A stretch of 64,000 nucleotides of DNA from JALYUM01 sp036688685 (lineage in GTDB: Bacteria > Pseudomonadota > Gammaproteobacteria > Burkholderiales > Burkholderiaceae_D), in contig NZ_JAQQPS010000009.1 in NCBI RefSeq assembly GCF_036688685.1, forward strand, positions 124,001 through 188,000, in the 5' to 3' direction. The translations under genes were made by a program, and so were the position numbers. Shown here piece by piece: positions 26,880 to 35,825 of the stretch (positions are counted from its first letter, which is position 1; each line of letters starts with the position of its first letter). The notes beneath the pieces were generated by a model. That model was not told the origin of the DNA and did no database searches. It worked only from the letters and a program-made list of their open reading frames with translations.

Positions 26880-29800
26880 ATTTGTCCGGCCCCTTCGTCA
26901 AGCGCCCGATTGCCACCGTCCTCCTGACGGTCGGGATCGCGCTGGCCGGCATCGGCGCGTTTTTTGTGCTGCCGGTGTCGCCGCTGCCGCAGGTCGATTA
27001 CCCGACCATCTCGGTCAGTGCATCGCTGCCGGGCGCCAGCCCTGAAACGATGGCCACCAGCGTGGCCACGCCGCTGGAACGGCGCCTTGGCGTGATCGCC
27101 GGCGTGAACGAGATGACCTCGTCGAGCGGCACCGGCTCGGCGCGCATCAACCTGCAATTCGAACTGACCCGCAAGATCGATTCGGCCGCGCGCGAAGTGC
27201 AGGCCGCGATCAACGCCGCGCGCGTCGACCTGCCGTCCACACTGCGCAGCAACCCGACCTACCGCAAGGCCAATCCATCCGACGCGCCCGTGATCATCCT
27301 GGCGCTGACCTCGAAAACCCGCACGCCGGGCCAGATCTACGACACCGTCTCGAACCTGGTGCAGCAAAAGATGGCCCAGGTCAAAGGTGTGGGCGACGTT
27401 GAAATCGGCGGCGGCTCGCTGCCGGCCGTGCGCGTCGATCTGCTGCCGTACGCACTGAATAAATACGGCGTCTCTGCTGAAGACGTGCGCGCCGCGATCC
27501 AGGCGACCAACGCCAACCGCCCCAAGGGCGCGATCGAAGGCAATGGCCAGCGCCTGCAGATTTATTCGGAGCCGGCCGGCTCGAGCGGCGGGCGCCAGGC
27601 GTCCGACTACGCGACCCTGGTGGTGGCGTGGCGCAACGGCGCCGCCGTGCGCCTGCAGGATGTGGCGGAAGTCACCAACAGCGTCGAGAATATCAACACG
27701 CTGGGCCTGTTCAATGGCGAACCGGCCATCATCGTGCTGCTCACGCGCCAGCCAGGCGCCAACATTATCGAAACGGTCGACGGCGTGCGTGCGCTGCTGC
27801 CGACGCTGCAGGCGCAGCTGCCGCCCGACATCCGCCTGCAGGTGGCGTCCGACAGCACCAATTCGATCCGCTCGTCGCTGCACGAAATCGAGCTGACCCT
27901 GCTCATCTCGATCATCCTGGTGGTGCTGGTGGTGTCGGTCTTCCTGAGAAATCTGCGCGCCACCATCATTCCCGCGGTCGCCACGATTGTCTCGCTGCTG
28001 GGCACCTTCGGCGTGATGTACATGCTGGGCTTCAGCCTGAACAACCTGTCGCTGATGGCCATCACGGTGGCGACCGGCTTCGTCGTCGACGACGCCATCG
28101 TGGTGCTGGAAAATACCACGCGCCATATCGAAGAGGGCGTGGACCGCATGACGGCGGCGCTGCAAGGCGCGAAAGAAGTCGGTTTTACGGTTCTGTCGAT
28201 CAGCCTGTCGCTGGTGGCGGTGTTCATTCCGCTGCTGTTCATGGGCGGCCAGGTGGGACGCCTGTTCCGCGAATTTGCCGTGACGCTGTCGGCCGCGGTG
28301 CTGATCTCGCTGGTCATTTCGCTGACCACCACGCCGATGATGTGCGCGTGGCTCTTGAAACCGCACGACAGGAACAAAAAGGAAGGGCGCCTGGCGCAAT
28401 GGGCTGAACGCGGTTTCGACAAACTGCTCAAGGGTTACGAGCACGCGCTTGACTGGGCGCTCGGCAGCTTGTGGCTGGTGGTGGGTATCCTGGTGTTCGT
28501 GATCGGCCTGAACGTGTACCTGTTCGCAGCCGCGCCGAAAGGCTTCTTTCCTCAGCAGGACACCGGCCAGATCCAGGGCGGCATCCGCGCCGACCAGTCG
28601 ATCTCGTTCCAGGCCATGCAGCAGAAGCTGCGTCAGCTGGTGAACATCATCAAGAGCGACCCGGCGGTGGACACGGTGGTCGGCTTCACCGGCGGCGGTC
28701 GCGCCGGCGGCGGCTTCATGTTCATCAATCTGAAACCGGTGGCGCAACGCGCCAAGGGCGAATCGGGACAGGCCGTGATCGCGCGCCTGCGCCCGAAACT
28801 GGCGCGCATCACCGGCGTGTCGATGTTCCTCAATCCGGTGCAGGATTTGCGCATGGGTGGCCGCTCGGCCAATTCGACCTACCAGTACACACTCAAAAGC
28901 GACAACAGCGCCGACCTGAAACTGTGGGCCGGCAAGCTGGCCGAGGCAATGAAAGCGCAGCCGGGATTGACCGACGTCGATACCGACCAGGCCGAAAATG
29001 GCGTGGAGACCTTCGTCACGATCGACAAAGACACGATCGCGCGGCTCGGCATCAAGACGGCCGACGTCAACAATGCGCTGTACAACGCGTTCGGCCAGCG
29101 CCAGGTGGCGAATATCTACGATGAGCTGAACCAGTACCACGTCATCATGGGCGTGGCGCCGCGCTACGCCCAGACGCCGGAAGCGCTGAAGGATGTCTAT
29201 GTGCCGGCCAAAGGGGCGGCCAGCGTGGTGGCGGGCACCACGGCCAGTGCCGTGGCGACGACCGCCACGACAGCCAGTGCCACCACCACCACCGCGACCA
29301 ACATCACCGCCGCGCGCGACCCGTCGAGCGGGTCGGCGATTGCGTCGTCGGTGACGCGGATGGTGCCACTGTCGGCCATGTCGACGTTCGCCGAAAGCGC
29401 GACCGCCACCTCGATCAACCACCAGGACGGCGAACTGGCCACCACCATTGCCTACAACCTGGCGCCGGGCACGAGTCTGTCGCAGAGCCAGGCGGCGGTG
29501 GCGCAGGCGGAAGCGGACATCGGCATGCCAAACAATGTGCGCGGCAGCTTTGCGGGCACGGCGAAGGCGTCGCAGGATTCGAACAAGGAGCAGCCGCTGC
29601 TGATTTTGGCCGCCGTCGTCGTCATCTACATCGTGCTGGGGATTTTGTACGAAAGCCTGATCCACCCGATCACGGTGCTCTCGACCTTGCCGTCGGCTGG
29701 CGTGGGCGCGGTGCTGGCGCTGCTGCTCTTTAAAATGGAGTTTACGGTGATCGCGCTGATCGGCGTGTTCCTGCTGATCGGGATCGTCAAGAAGAACGCG

Positions 29801-30142
29801 ATTCTGATCATCGACTTTGCGCTGGAAGCGGAGCGCTCGCGCGGCATCACGGCGCTGGAAGCTGTGCGTGAAGCCTGCATGCTGCGCTTCCGGCCGATCC
29901 TGATGACGACGCTGGCCGCCGCGCTGGGCGCCTTGCCGCTGGCGGTCGGCTTCGGCGAAGGCTCGGAATTGCGCCAGCCGCTGGGCATCGCCATCATCGG
30001 CGGACTGATCGCCAGCCAGATACTGACCCTGCTCACCACGCCGGTGGTGTATGTGCTGATGGACCGCCTGCGCACGCATGGTCCGGGCGAACACGATCTG
30101 AGCCGCCAGCCGGACCCCGTGCCGGTCGCGGCGCATACCTGA
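26876..30142 (+). CDS. mdtC: RND multidrug efflux transporter, MdtC-like, with Ala/Thr insertion
   Basis: A 1088-residue RND pump matching MdtC rather than Mdt[51 protein letters not shown], and the TM4 relay [16 protein letters not shown]. It is about 60 residues longer than E. coli MdtC. The excess is an Ala/Thr/Ser-rich stretch at about residues 776-832 (nucleotides ~29203-29370) that replaces a short loop in the second periplasmic half, before [12 protein letters not shown]. The frame is intact on both sides. With MdtB it would form the inner-membrane pump. Confidence 0.95.
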   Translation: MNLSGPFVKRPIATVLLTVGIALAGIGAFFVLPVSPLPQVDYPTISVSASLPGASPETMATSVATPLERRLGVIAGVNEMTSSSGTGSARINLQFELTRKIDSAAREVQAAINAARVDLPSTLRSNPTYRKANPSDAPVIILALTSKTRTPGQIYDTVSNLVQQKMAQVKGVGDVEIGGGSLPAVRVDLLPYALNKYGVSAEDVRAAIQATNANRPKGAIEGNGQRLQIYSEPAGSSGGRQASDYATLVVAWRNGAAVRLQDVAEVTNSVENINTLGLFNGEPAIIVLLTRQPGANIIETVDGVRALLPTLQAQLPPDIRLQVASDSTNSIRSSLHEIELTLLISIILVVLVVSVFLRNLRATIIPAVATIVSLLGTFGVMYMLGFSLNNLSLMAITVATGFVVDDAIVVLENTTRHIEEGVDRMTAALQGAKEVGFTVLSISLSLVAVFIPLLFMGGQVGRLFREFAVTLSAAVLISLVISLTTTPMMCAWLLKPHDRNKKEGRLAQWAERGFDKLLKGYEHALDWALGSLWLVVGILVFVIGLNVYLFAAAPKGFFPQQDTGQIQGGIRADQSISFQAMQQKLRQLVNIIKSDPAVDTVVGFTGGGRAGGGFMFINLKPVAQRAKGESGQAVIARLRPKLARITGVSMFLNPVQDLRMGGRSANSTYQYTLKSDNSADLKLWAGKLAEAMKAQPGLTDVDTDQAENGVETFVTIDKDTIARLGIKTADVNNALYNAFGQRQVANIYDELNQYHVIMGVAPRYAQTPEALKDVYVPAKGAASVVAGTTASAVATTATTASATTTTATNITAARDPSSGSAIASSVTRMVPLSAMSTFAESATATSINHQDGELATTIAYNLAPGTSLSQSQAAVAQAEADIGMPNNVRGSFAGTAKASQDSNKEQPLLILAAVVVIYIVLGILYESLIHPITVLSTLPSAGVGAVLALLLFKMEFTVIALIGVFLLIGIVKKNAILIIDFALEAERSRGITALEAVREACMLRFRPILMTTLAAALGALPLAVGFGEGSELRQPLGIAIIGGLIASQILTLLTTPVVYVLMDRLRTHGPGEHDLSRQPDPVPVAAHT

Positions 30143-30168
30143 AACCAGACTAGATTGATACCGAACTT

Positions 30169-31599
30169 ATGCACATGATGCCGCTCTCCCGCCTGTCGTT
30201 ATCGCCAGTCTACCTGGCCGTCCTGGCTGCCCTGGCGTTCAGCGTCGCCGGCTGCGCCGTCGGCCCGAAATATGCAGTCCCGACCAGCGCCGATTCGCCT
30301 GTCTACAAGGAAGCAGAAGGCTTTGTCGTGGCTGCGCCGGCCGACACGCTCGAGAAGGGACCGTGGTGGCAGCTGTTCGGCGACGCGACCTTGAACCAGC
30401 TGGCCGAAAGTGTCGAGGTGTCGAACCAGAACATCGCGGTTGCCGTGGCCAACTACACCCAGGCGCGCGCGCTGGTGGCGCAGCAACGCGCCTCGCTGTT
30501 CCCGACCGTGAACCTGACCGGCAGCGCCGACAGGAGCGGCAGCCGCAGCGAGAACGGCAGTGGCAGTGGCAATGCGGCCAATGCCTACCGGCTGAACATC
30601 GGCAGCAGCTGGGAGCCGGATATCTGGGGCCGCCTGCGCGCCGGCGTGACCGGCGCCCAGGCCAGCGCCGCCGCCAGCCTGGCCGACCTGGCGGCAGCGC
30701 GCCTGTCGATCCAGGGGGAACTGGCCGCCAACTATTTTTCGCTGCGTGAACTCGACGCCGAGCGCGCCCTGCTGGCCACCACGATAGCCGGCTACGAACG
30801 GGTGCGCCTGATCACCAGCAACCGTTTCGAAGCAGGCATCGCCGCCCGCTCCGACGTGCTGCAAGCCGAGACCACGCTGGCCAGCGCGAAGAACGACGAC
30901 CTGGGCCTGGCCCTGCAGCGCGCCCAGCTTGAACACGCGATTGCGGTCCTGGTCGGCAAGGCGCCGTCGACCTTCGCGCTGGCTGTCGCGCCATGGACGC
31001 AGACCGTGCCAGAGGTACCGACCGGGGTCCCGTCGACCCTGCTGCAGCGCCGTCCCGACATCGCCGCCGCTGAACGGCGCGTGGCCCAGGCCAACGAACA
31101 AATCGGTATCGCGCGCTCGGCCTACTATCCGGACATCGGCCTGTCGGCCTCATACGGTACCGGCGGCACGGCGGTAGGCGACCTGTTCAAGGCATCGACG
31201 GCGGCGTGGTCGTTCGGGCTGTCGGCGGCGCAGACCATCTTCAATGCCGGCGCCACGCGCGCTGCCGTCGAAGGCGCCGAGGCATCGCAACAGGCGGCCG
31301 TGGCGCAGTATCGCCAGACGGTGCTGACCGCGTTTGCCGACGTCGAAAACCAGCTGGCCGCCACGCGCGTGCTGGTGCAACAGCAGGTGTTGCGCAAGCA
31401 GGCGTCGGATGCGGCCGACCAGGTCGAAGCGCAGTTCCTGAACCGCTACAAGGCGGGGCAGGTGAGCTACACCGAAGTGGTGCAGGCGCAGGCGACCGCC
31501 TTGTCGGCACGCCGCTCGCTGGTGCAGGTGCAGGCCGACCGGCAGGCCACGGCAGTGGCGCTGATCCAGTCGCTCGGCGGCGGGTGGCATAGTCAGTAA
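30169..31599 (+). CDS. Outer-membrane efflux lipoprotein (OprM/NodT family)
   Basis: A 476-residue TolC-like channel with a lipoprotein signal and lipobox (AFSVAGC, Cys about residue 29) followed by AVGPKYAVP, the classical NodT/OprM start. Two OEP repeats are visible, each with the ...FPTVNLTGSADRSGS / YPDIGLSASYGTGG strand motif and long amphipathic helices, ending near VALIQSLGGGW. It is 26 bp after mdtC and completes a self-contained tripartite pump (adaptor, two pumps, channel). Confidence 0.94.
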   Translation: MHMMPLSRLSLSPVYLAVLAALAFSVAGCAVGPKYAVPTSADSPVYKEAEGFVVAAPADTLEKGPWWQLFGDATLNQLAESVEVSNQNIAVAVANYTQARALVAQQRASLFPTVNLTGSADRSGSRSENGSGSGNAANAYRLNIGSSWEPDIWGRLRAGVTGAQASAAASLADLAAARLSIQGELAANYFSLRELDAERALLATTIAGYERVRLITSNRFEAGIAARSDVLQAETTLASAKNDDLGLALQRAQLEHAIAVLVGKAPSTFALAVAPWTQTVPEVPTGVPSTLLQRRPDIAAAERRVAQANEQIGIARSAYYPDIGLSASYGTGGTAVGDLFKASTAAWSFGLSAAQTIFNAGATRAAVEGAEASQQAAVAQYRQTVLTAFADVENQLAATRVLVQQQVLRKQASDAADQVEAQFLNRYKAGQVSYTEVVQAQATALSARRSLVQVQADRQATAVALIQSLGGGWHSQ

Positions 31600-31619
31600 G
31601 CTGGCCCGGCTGGCGCGCT

Positions 31620-32306
31620 TCACCGGTTCAGCAACAAGTCCTGCCGCTTCCCTGGTTTTTCTCCCGCCTTGCGAATGAAGCGCGCATGCTCGTGCCGTAC
31701 TACCTCCACCACACCGTCGATGGTGCGGTGATCGGGCTGGCCCGACATCGCCTGCAGCAAGGTGGCACTTTTCAAATCCGACAACAGCGTCACCATGTTC
31801 AGCACCGCATGCCGGATATTGCCCAGCGTGGCCGCTGGATGCGTGAACACCAGCGCGGTACCGACCTGCCGGATGGAGGTTTGCGCCGCCAGCACCTGTT
31901 GCAGCCGTGCCGCCGCGCCGTACAGGCTGCCCGTGGGGTCGGAGCGTACCGGCGCATCGCGCTCGACCAGGTTGTTATACAGGTCAAACTTGTCGCGCCG
32001 CCAGCTTTGGCCGTCGCAGTGCATGCGGCCATTCAGGCCGGTGCAAGCGAGCGCCAGCACGCCGCGCGGCCCGACCAGCACATGTTCGAGCCGCCCGCCG
32101 CTGTTGCAGTGGCCGCAGATGAGGGTCCAGTTGTCGTCGAGCAGGGCGCCGAGGCGCGAAGCGAGCCGCTGCGCGCCGCTGTCGCCACGCCCGGACAATG
32201 AGGACCCAGGGCAGGGCGCGGGCTTGACGATACCGCGCAGCGCCTTGCGCCACCAGCCCGGTTCTTCCTTGCGGCCAGTATCGGTTTCCAGCAGCACGGT
32301 GTTCAT
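31620..32306 (-). CDS. NERD-like domain protein
   Basis: ATG 32306 with GGAGG at 7-nt spacing gives 228 residues. The central part, LGALLDDNWTLICGHCNSGGRLEHVLVGPRGVLALACTGLNGRMHCDGQSWRRD (about residues 50-105), follows the nuclease-related NERD pattern: a conserved acidic position in front of HVLVGPRGV, then a beta strand, then G-x-W. In NERD domains the strand usually contains an E-x-K; here it reads LACTGLNG, so the catalytic signature is not intact. No transmembrane or helicase domain is attached. Function unknown. Confidence 0.6.
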   Translation of the reverse strand: MNTVLLETDTGRKEEPGWWRKALRGIVKPAPCPGSSLSGRGDSGAQRLASRLGALLDDNWTLICGHCNSGGRLEHVLVGPRGVLALACTGLNGRMHCDGQSWRRDKFDLYNNLVERDAPVRSDPTGSLYGAAARLQQVLAAQTSIRQVGTALVFTHPAATLGNIRHAVLNMVTLLSDLKSATLLQAMSGQPDHRTIDGVVEVVRHEHARFIRKAGEKPGKRQDLLLNR

Positions 32307-32406
32307 GGCTACACCTCCGTCATCGCAGTGGTCAGTCCATGTCAGACCTTGCGAACAACGGGCGGTTCGGCGCGCAGTGCGCCGCGCTGTCACACCATGA
32401 CGGCGC

Positions 32407-33441
32407 TCAAACGGAGGGTGTGGTGGCTGCGGGCGCCGCCGCGGCAAGCTCTGCGCGTTGCGCATATTTTTGCGCCAGTACCGCGCACACCATCAACTGG
32501 ATCTGGTGAAACAGCATCAGCGGCAAAATGACCAGGCCGAGGGAGGTCGGCGCGAACAGCACCTTGGCCATCGGAATGCCGCTGGCCAGGCTTTTTTTCG
32601 AGCCGCAGAACACGATGGCAATTTGGTCCTCTTTGGAAAACCCGAGTTTGCGGCTGATGACCATTGCGATGCCGAGCGCCACGGCCAGCAGCAGGCAGCA
32701 CACGCCGGTCAGCGCCAGCAGCGTGCCGGCCGACATGCTGTGCCACAGCCCCTCGGCCACCGACGCGCTGAACGCCGTGTACACCACCAGCAAAATGGAA
32801 CCCTGGTCGACATACTTCAGCATGCCCTTGTTGCGGTCGATCCAGGCGCCGATCCACGGGCGCAGCAACTGGCCCGCAATGAATGGCAGCAGCAGTTGTT
32901 CGACGATGGACAGCACCGAATCGAGTGCCGAGTGTCCCGACGCGGCCGCGCCATGCAGCACCAGCGTGCCAACCAGCAGGGGCGTGAGGAAAATGCCGAG
33001 AAAATTCGAGGCGGTGGCGCTGCAGATGGCGGCCGGCACATTGCCGCGCGCCACAGCCGTGAACGCGATCGACGATTGCACGGTCGACGGCAGCACACTC
33101 AGGAACAGGATACCGAGGTACAGGTCGGGCGCCAGCACCAGCAGGGCCAGCGGCTTGATGGCCAGGCCCAGCAGTGGAAACATGACGTAAGTAAGGGCCA
33201 GCACCAGCAGGTGCAGGCGCCAGTGGGTCAGGCCGGCGAGCAGCGCTTCGCGCGACAGCTTGGCGCCGTGCAGGAAGAACAGCAAGCCGATGGCGAGTGC
33301 CGTGATGTCGCCGAACACGACTGCTGCCTGGCCGGTGACGGGCAACACGCTGGCCAGCGCCACCATGCACAGGATGGCGAAGGTAAATACATCCGGCATC
33401 AGGCGCCGCACGACAGGGGGCAGGGCAAACTTGGAAGGCAT
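32407..33441 (-). CDS. Bile acid:sodium symporter family protein (YfeH-like)
   Basis: A 344-residue protein from ATG 33441 (a TTG at 33462 is possible) with ten hydrophobic helices. It matches the SBF-like branch of the bile acid:Na+ symporter superfamily. It has the crossover-helix segment LPSTVQSSIAFTAVARGNVPAAICSATASNFLGIFLTPLLVG and the second inverted motif FCGSKKSLASGIPMAKVLF. Relatives such as E. coli YfeH are uncharacterised; bile acid transport should not be assumed. The C-terminus is Ala-rich. Confidence 0.9.
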   Translation of the reverse strand: MPSKFALPPVVRRLMPDVFTFAILCMVALASVLPVTGQAAVVFGDITALAIGLLFFLHGAKLSREALLAGLTHWRLHLLVLALTYVMFPLLGLAIKPLALLVLAPDLYLGILFLSVLPSTVQSSIAFTAVARGNVPAAICSATASNFLGIFLTPLLVGTLVLHGAAASGHSALDSVLSIVEQLLLPFIAGQLLRPWIGAWIDRNKGMLKYVDQGSILLVVYTAFSASVAEGLWHSMSAGTLLALTGVCCLLLAVALGIAMVISRKLGFSKEDQIAIVFCGSKKSLASGIPMAKVLFAPTSLGLVILPLMLFHQIQLMVCAVLAQKYAQRAELAAAAPAATTPSV

Positions 33442-33552
33442 GGCGAGGGAGGGAAAGAGCAATCGCCTATTCTAGCTGCTGGGGGGCGCGGCTGTCCTGG
33501 ACCGGTGCGTACGGGCTTTTGCCTGGCGCGTGCGAAAACCGTTTCCGCGCCT

Positions 33553-35760
33553 ATGCAAGAGCGATATACTGCCGGCTTGCTGGTTTTAGCGTATTCACCG
33601 GGGTCCATTTTGTTTAAATATCTTGTTTTGCCTGCCGTCCTGCTGGGCGCCACCAGCGTTGTCAGTGCCGACGAAGGCCAGTGGCAGCCACACCAGTTGC
33701 CACAACTGAAATCCGAACTGAAACGGATCGGCATCACCATTCCGGCCGAAAAGCTGGCCGACCTGTCGAAGCATCCGATGAGCGCGATGGTGTCGCTGGG
33801 CGGCTGTTCGGCCTCGTTTGTCTCGCCCGATGGCCTGATCGTCACCAACCACCACTGCGGCTACGCGGCGATCCAGCGCAATTCGACCCCGGAACACAAT
33901 TACATCGTGAATGGCTTCCTGGCGAAAAACCGCGCCGCTGAACTGCCGGGCGGCCCGAGCACGCTGGTGTACGTGACCGAAAAAGTCGAGAACGTCAGCG
34001 ACCGCGTACTGAAAGGCTTGCCATCGACCTTGACCGGGCGCGAGCGCCACGAGCTGGTCGAAAGCCGCATCAAGGCGCTGGTCGCCGAATGCGAGAGCGA
34101 CAAGGCGTATCGCTGCTCGGTGCCGGCGTTCCACCGCGGCCTCGAGTACTACCGCATCAAGCAACTGATGATCCGCGACGTGCGCCTGGTTTACGCGCCG
34201 TCCGACATGATCGGCAATTTCGGCGGCGACATCGACAACTACGAATGGCCGCGCCAGACCGGCGACTTCTCGTTCCTGCGCGCCTACGTCGGCAAGGATG
34301 GCCGCCCGGCCGACCCGTCGCCGGACAACGTGCCGTACAAATCGAAGGACTTCCTCGTTGTTTCGGCCGAAGGCCTGAAAAATGGCGACCCGATCCTGCT
34401 GGCCGGCTATCCGGGCCGCACCAGCCGCTACAAGCTGCCGTCCGAAATTCGCGCCGCGCGCGACACCGATTTTCCCTTGAAGGCGGCCGGCATCACGGCC
34501 GACCTGTCGGTCATTGCTGCCGCGACGATGGGTAATCCGAACTACAACGTGCGCTACGCCAGCGTGGCCAAGAGCCTGAACAACGTGCTGAAAAAGACGC
34601 AGGGCCTGATGGACGGCTTTGCGCGCAAGGACGTCGCTGCCATCAAGGATGCGCAGGACGCCGAATTCCGCGCCTGGTACCGGGGTGGCAACGGCAGCAG
34701 CGCCGCCAATTCTAAAACCTTGCTGACCGAGCTCGATGCGGTCATCGCTTCGGATATGGCCTTGTCACAGCAGGAGTTCGCGTACAACGAGGCCACCCAC
34801 AGCGACCTGCTGAAAAGCGCGCGTACCCTGTATCGCCTGGCGCTGGAACGCCAGAAGCCGGATGCCCAGCGCGAAGGCGGCTACCAGGAACGCGACCTGT
34901 CATTCATCAAGGCGCGCCTGACCCGCCTGGAGCAATCGTTCGTGGCCAGCGTCGATGAAGCGCGCTGGTCGGCCGCGCTGCAGCGTTACAGCAAACTGAA
35001 TGCAAAGAACCATCCGGCCGGCGTGGACGCGGCCTTGCCAGCGGCGGCGAATGTGGCGGCCATCTATAAAGCCAGTGAGCTGGGCGACACCGCCAGGCGC
35101 CTGGCCTGGATCGGCAAGGATGCAGACGCGTTCCGCAAATCGCAGGACGCTTTCATTGTGCTGGCCGTGCGCCTGCAGGATGCCGCGCTGGCGCTGGAAA
35201 ACCAGCGCAAGGAAGTCGACGGCAACCTGGAACGCGTGATCCCGCAATACATGGCCGCGGTCATCGCGTGGAAGAAGTCGCAGGGCAAGCCGGTCTACCC
35301 GGACGCCAACTCGACGCTGCGCGTGACGTTCGGCACCGTGGCGCCGTATTCGCCGCGCGATGGCCTGGTCAAGGGACCGTTTTCGACAGTCGACGGCATC
35401 CTCGAAAAGGCCAGCAACAAGGAGCCGTTCACGGTGCCGGCGGCGTTGACGCAGGCGGTCAAAGAGAAGCGCTTCGGCGTGTTCAAGGATGCGGTGCTGG
35501 GAACGGTGCCGGTCAATTTCCTGTCCAGTGCCGATACCACCGGCGGCAACTCCGGGTCGGCGGTGATGAACAAGCGCGGCGAATTGATCGGCCTGAATTT
35601 CGATTCGACCTATGAATCGATTACCAAGGACTGGTATTTCGATACCGCCATCACGCGCGCGATTCACGTCGATATCCGCTACATGCTTTGGGTGATGAAG
35701 GAAGTCGATCACGCGGATAATCTGATCGCTGAGATGACGGTCAAGTATCCAAAGAAATAA
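33553..35760 (+). CDS. S46 family dipeptidyl-peptidase (DPP7/DPP11-like)
   Basis: S46 enzymes remove N-terminal dipeptides in the periplasm. Catalytic His sits in VTNHHCGYAAIQ (residues 100-101) and the nucleophile Ser667 in TTGGNSGSAV; an acidic residue in GGDIDNYEWPRQTGDFSF completes the triad region. The protein of 735 residues fits the family. It begins at ATG 33553 or, more economically, at TTG 33610, which gives a signal peptide FKYLVLPAVLLGATSVVSA. The residue after the GLNFD motif, which in my recollection is Gly in DPP7 and Arg in DPP11, is Ser here. The 1100-codon open frame upstream is spurious. Confidence 0.93.
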   Translation: MQERYTAGLLVLAYSPGSILFKYLVLPAVLLGATSVVSADEGQWQPHQLPQLKSELKRIGITIPAEKLADLSKHPMSAMVSLGGCSASFVSPDGLIVTNHHCGYAAIQRNSTPEHNYIVNGFLAKNRAAELPGGPSTLVYVTEKVENVSDRVLKGLPSTLTGRERHELVESRIKALVAECESDKAYRCSVPAFHRGLEYYRIKQLMIRDVRLVYAPSDMIGNFGGDIDNYEWPRQTGDFSFLRAYVGKDGRPADPSPDNVPYKSKDFLVVSAEGLKNGDPILLAGYPGRTSRYKLPSEIRAARDTDFPLKAAGITADLSVIAAATMGNPNYNVRYASVAKSLNNVLKKTQGLMDGFARKDVAAIKDAQDAEFRAWYRGGNGSSAANSKTLLTELDAVIASDMALSQQEFAYNEATHSDLLKSARTLYRLALERQKPDAQREGGYQERDLSFIKARLTRLEQSFVASVDEARWSAALQRYSKLNAKNHPAGVDAALPAAANVAAIYKASELGDTARRLAWIGKDADAFRKSQDAFIVLAVRLQDAALALENQRKEVDGNLERVIPQYMAAVIAWKKSQGKPVYPDANSTLRVTFGTVAPYSPRDGLVKGPFSTVDGILEKASNKEPFTVPAALTQAVKEKRFGVFKDAVLGTVPVNFLSSADTTGGNSGSAVMNKRGELIGLNFDSTYESITKDWYFDTAITRAIHVDIRYMLWVMKEVDHADNLIAEMTVKYPKK

Positions 35761-35771
35761 GAGCAACACGT

Positions 35772-35810
35772 AAAAAAGCCGCGCACGTCGAAACGTCCGC
35801 GGCTTTTTTT
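35772..35810. terminator. Bidirectional terminator between two convergent peptidase genes
   Basis: Perfect 12-bp outer stem with arms AAAAAAGCCGCG and CGCGGCTTTTTT, plus an ACGT/ACGT inner pairing. The T-run downstream on + and the A-run (T on -) on the left make it work in both directions, ending the S46 and S9 genes. Confidence 0.9.
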
Positions 35811-35825
35811 ATATCGTTTATACGC

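Noticed and set aside
26804..30136. 1110-codon open frame on the - strand across mdtC
   Set aside because: Shadow of mdtC due to high GC third positions; the translation is His/Arg/Gln-rich low complexity without any motif.
32458..33552. N-terminal 365 codons in frame with the S46 peptidase
   Set aside because: They are antisense to the bile acid:Na+ symporter family gene, and the peptidase has its own signal peptide further down.
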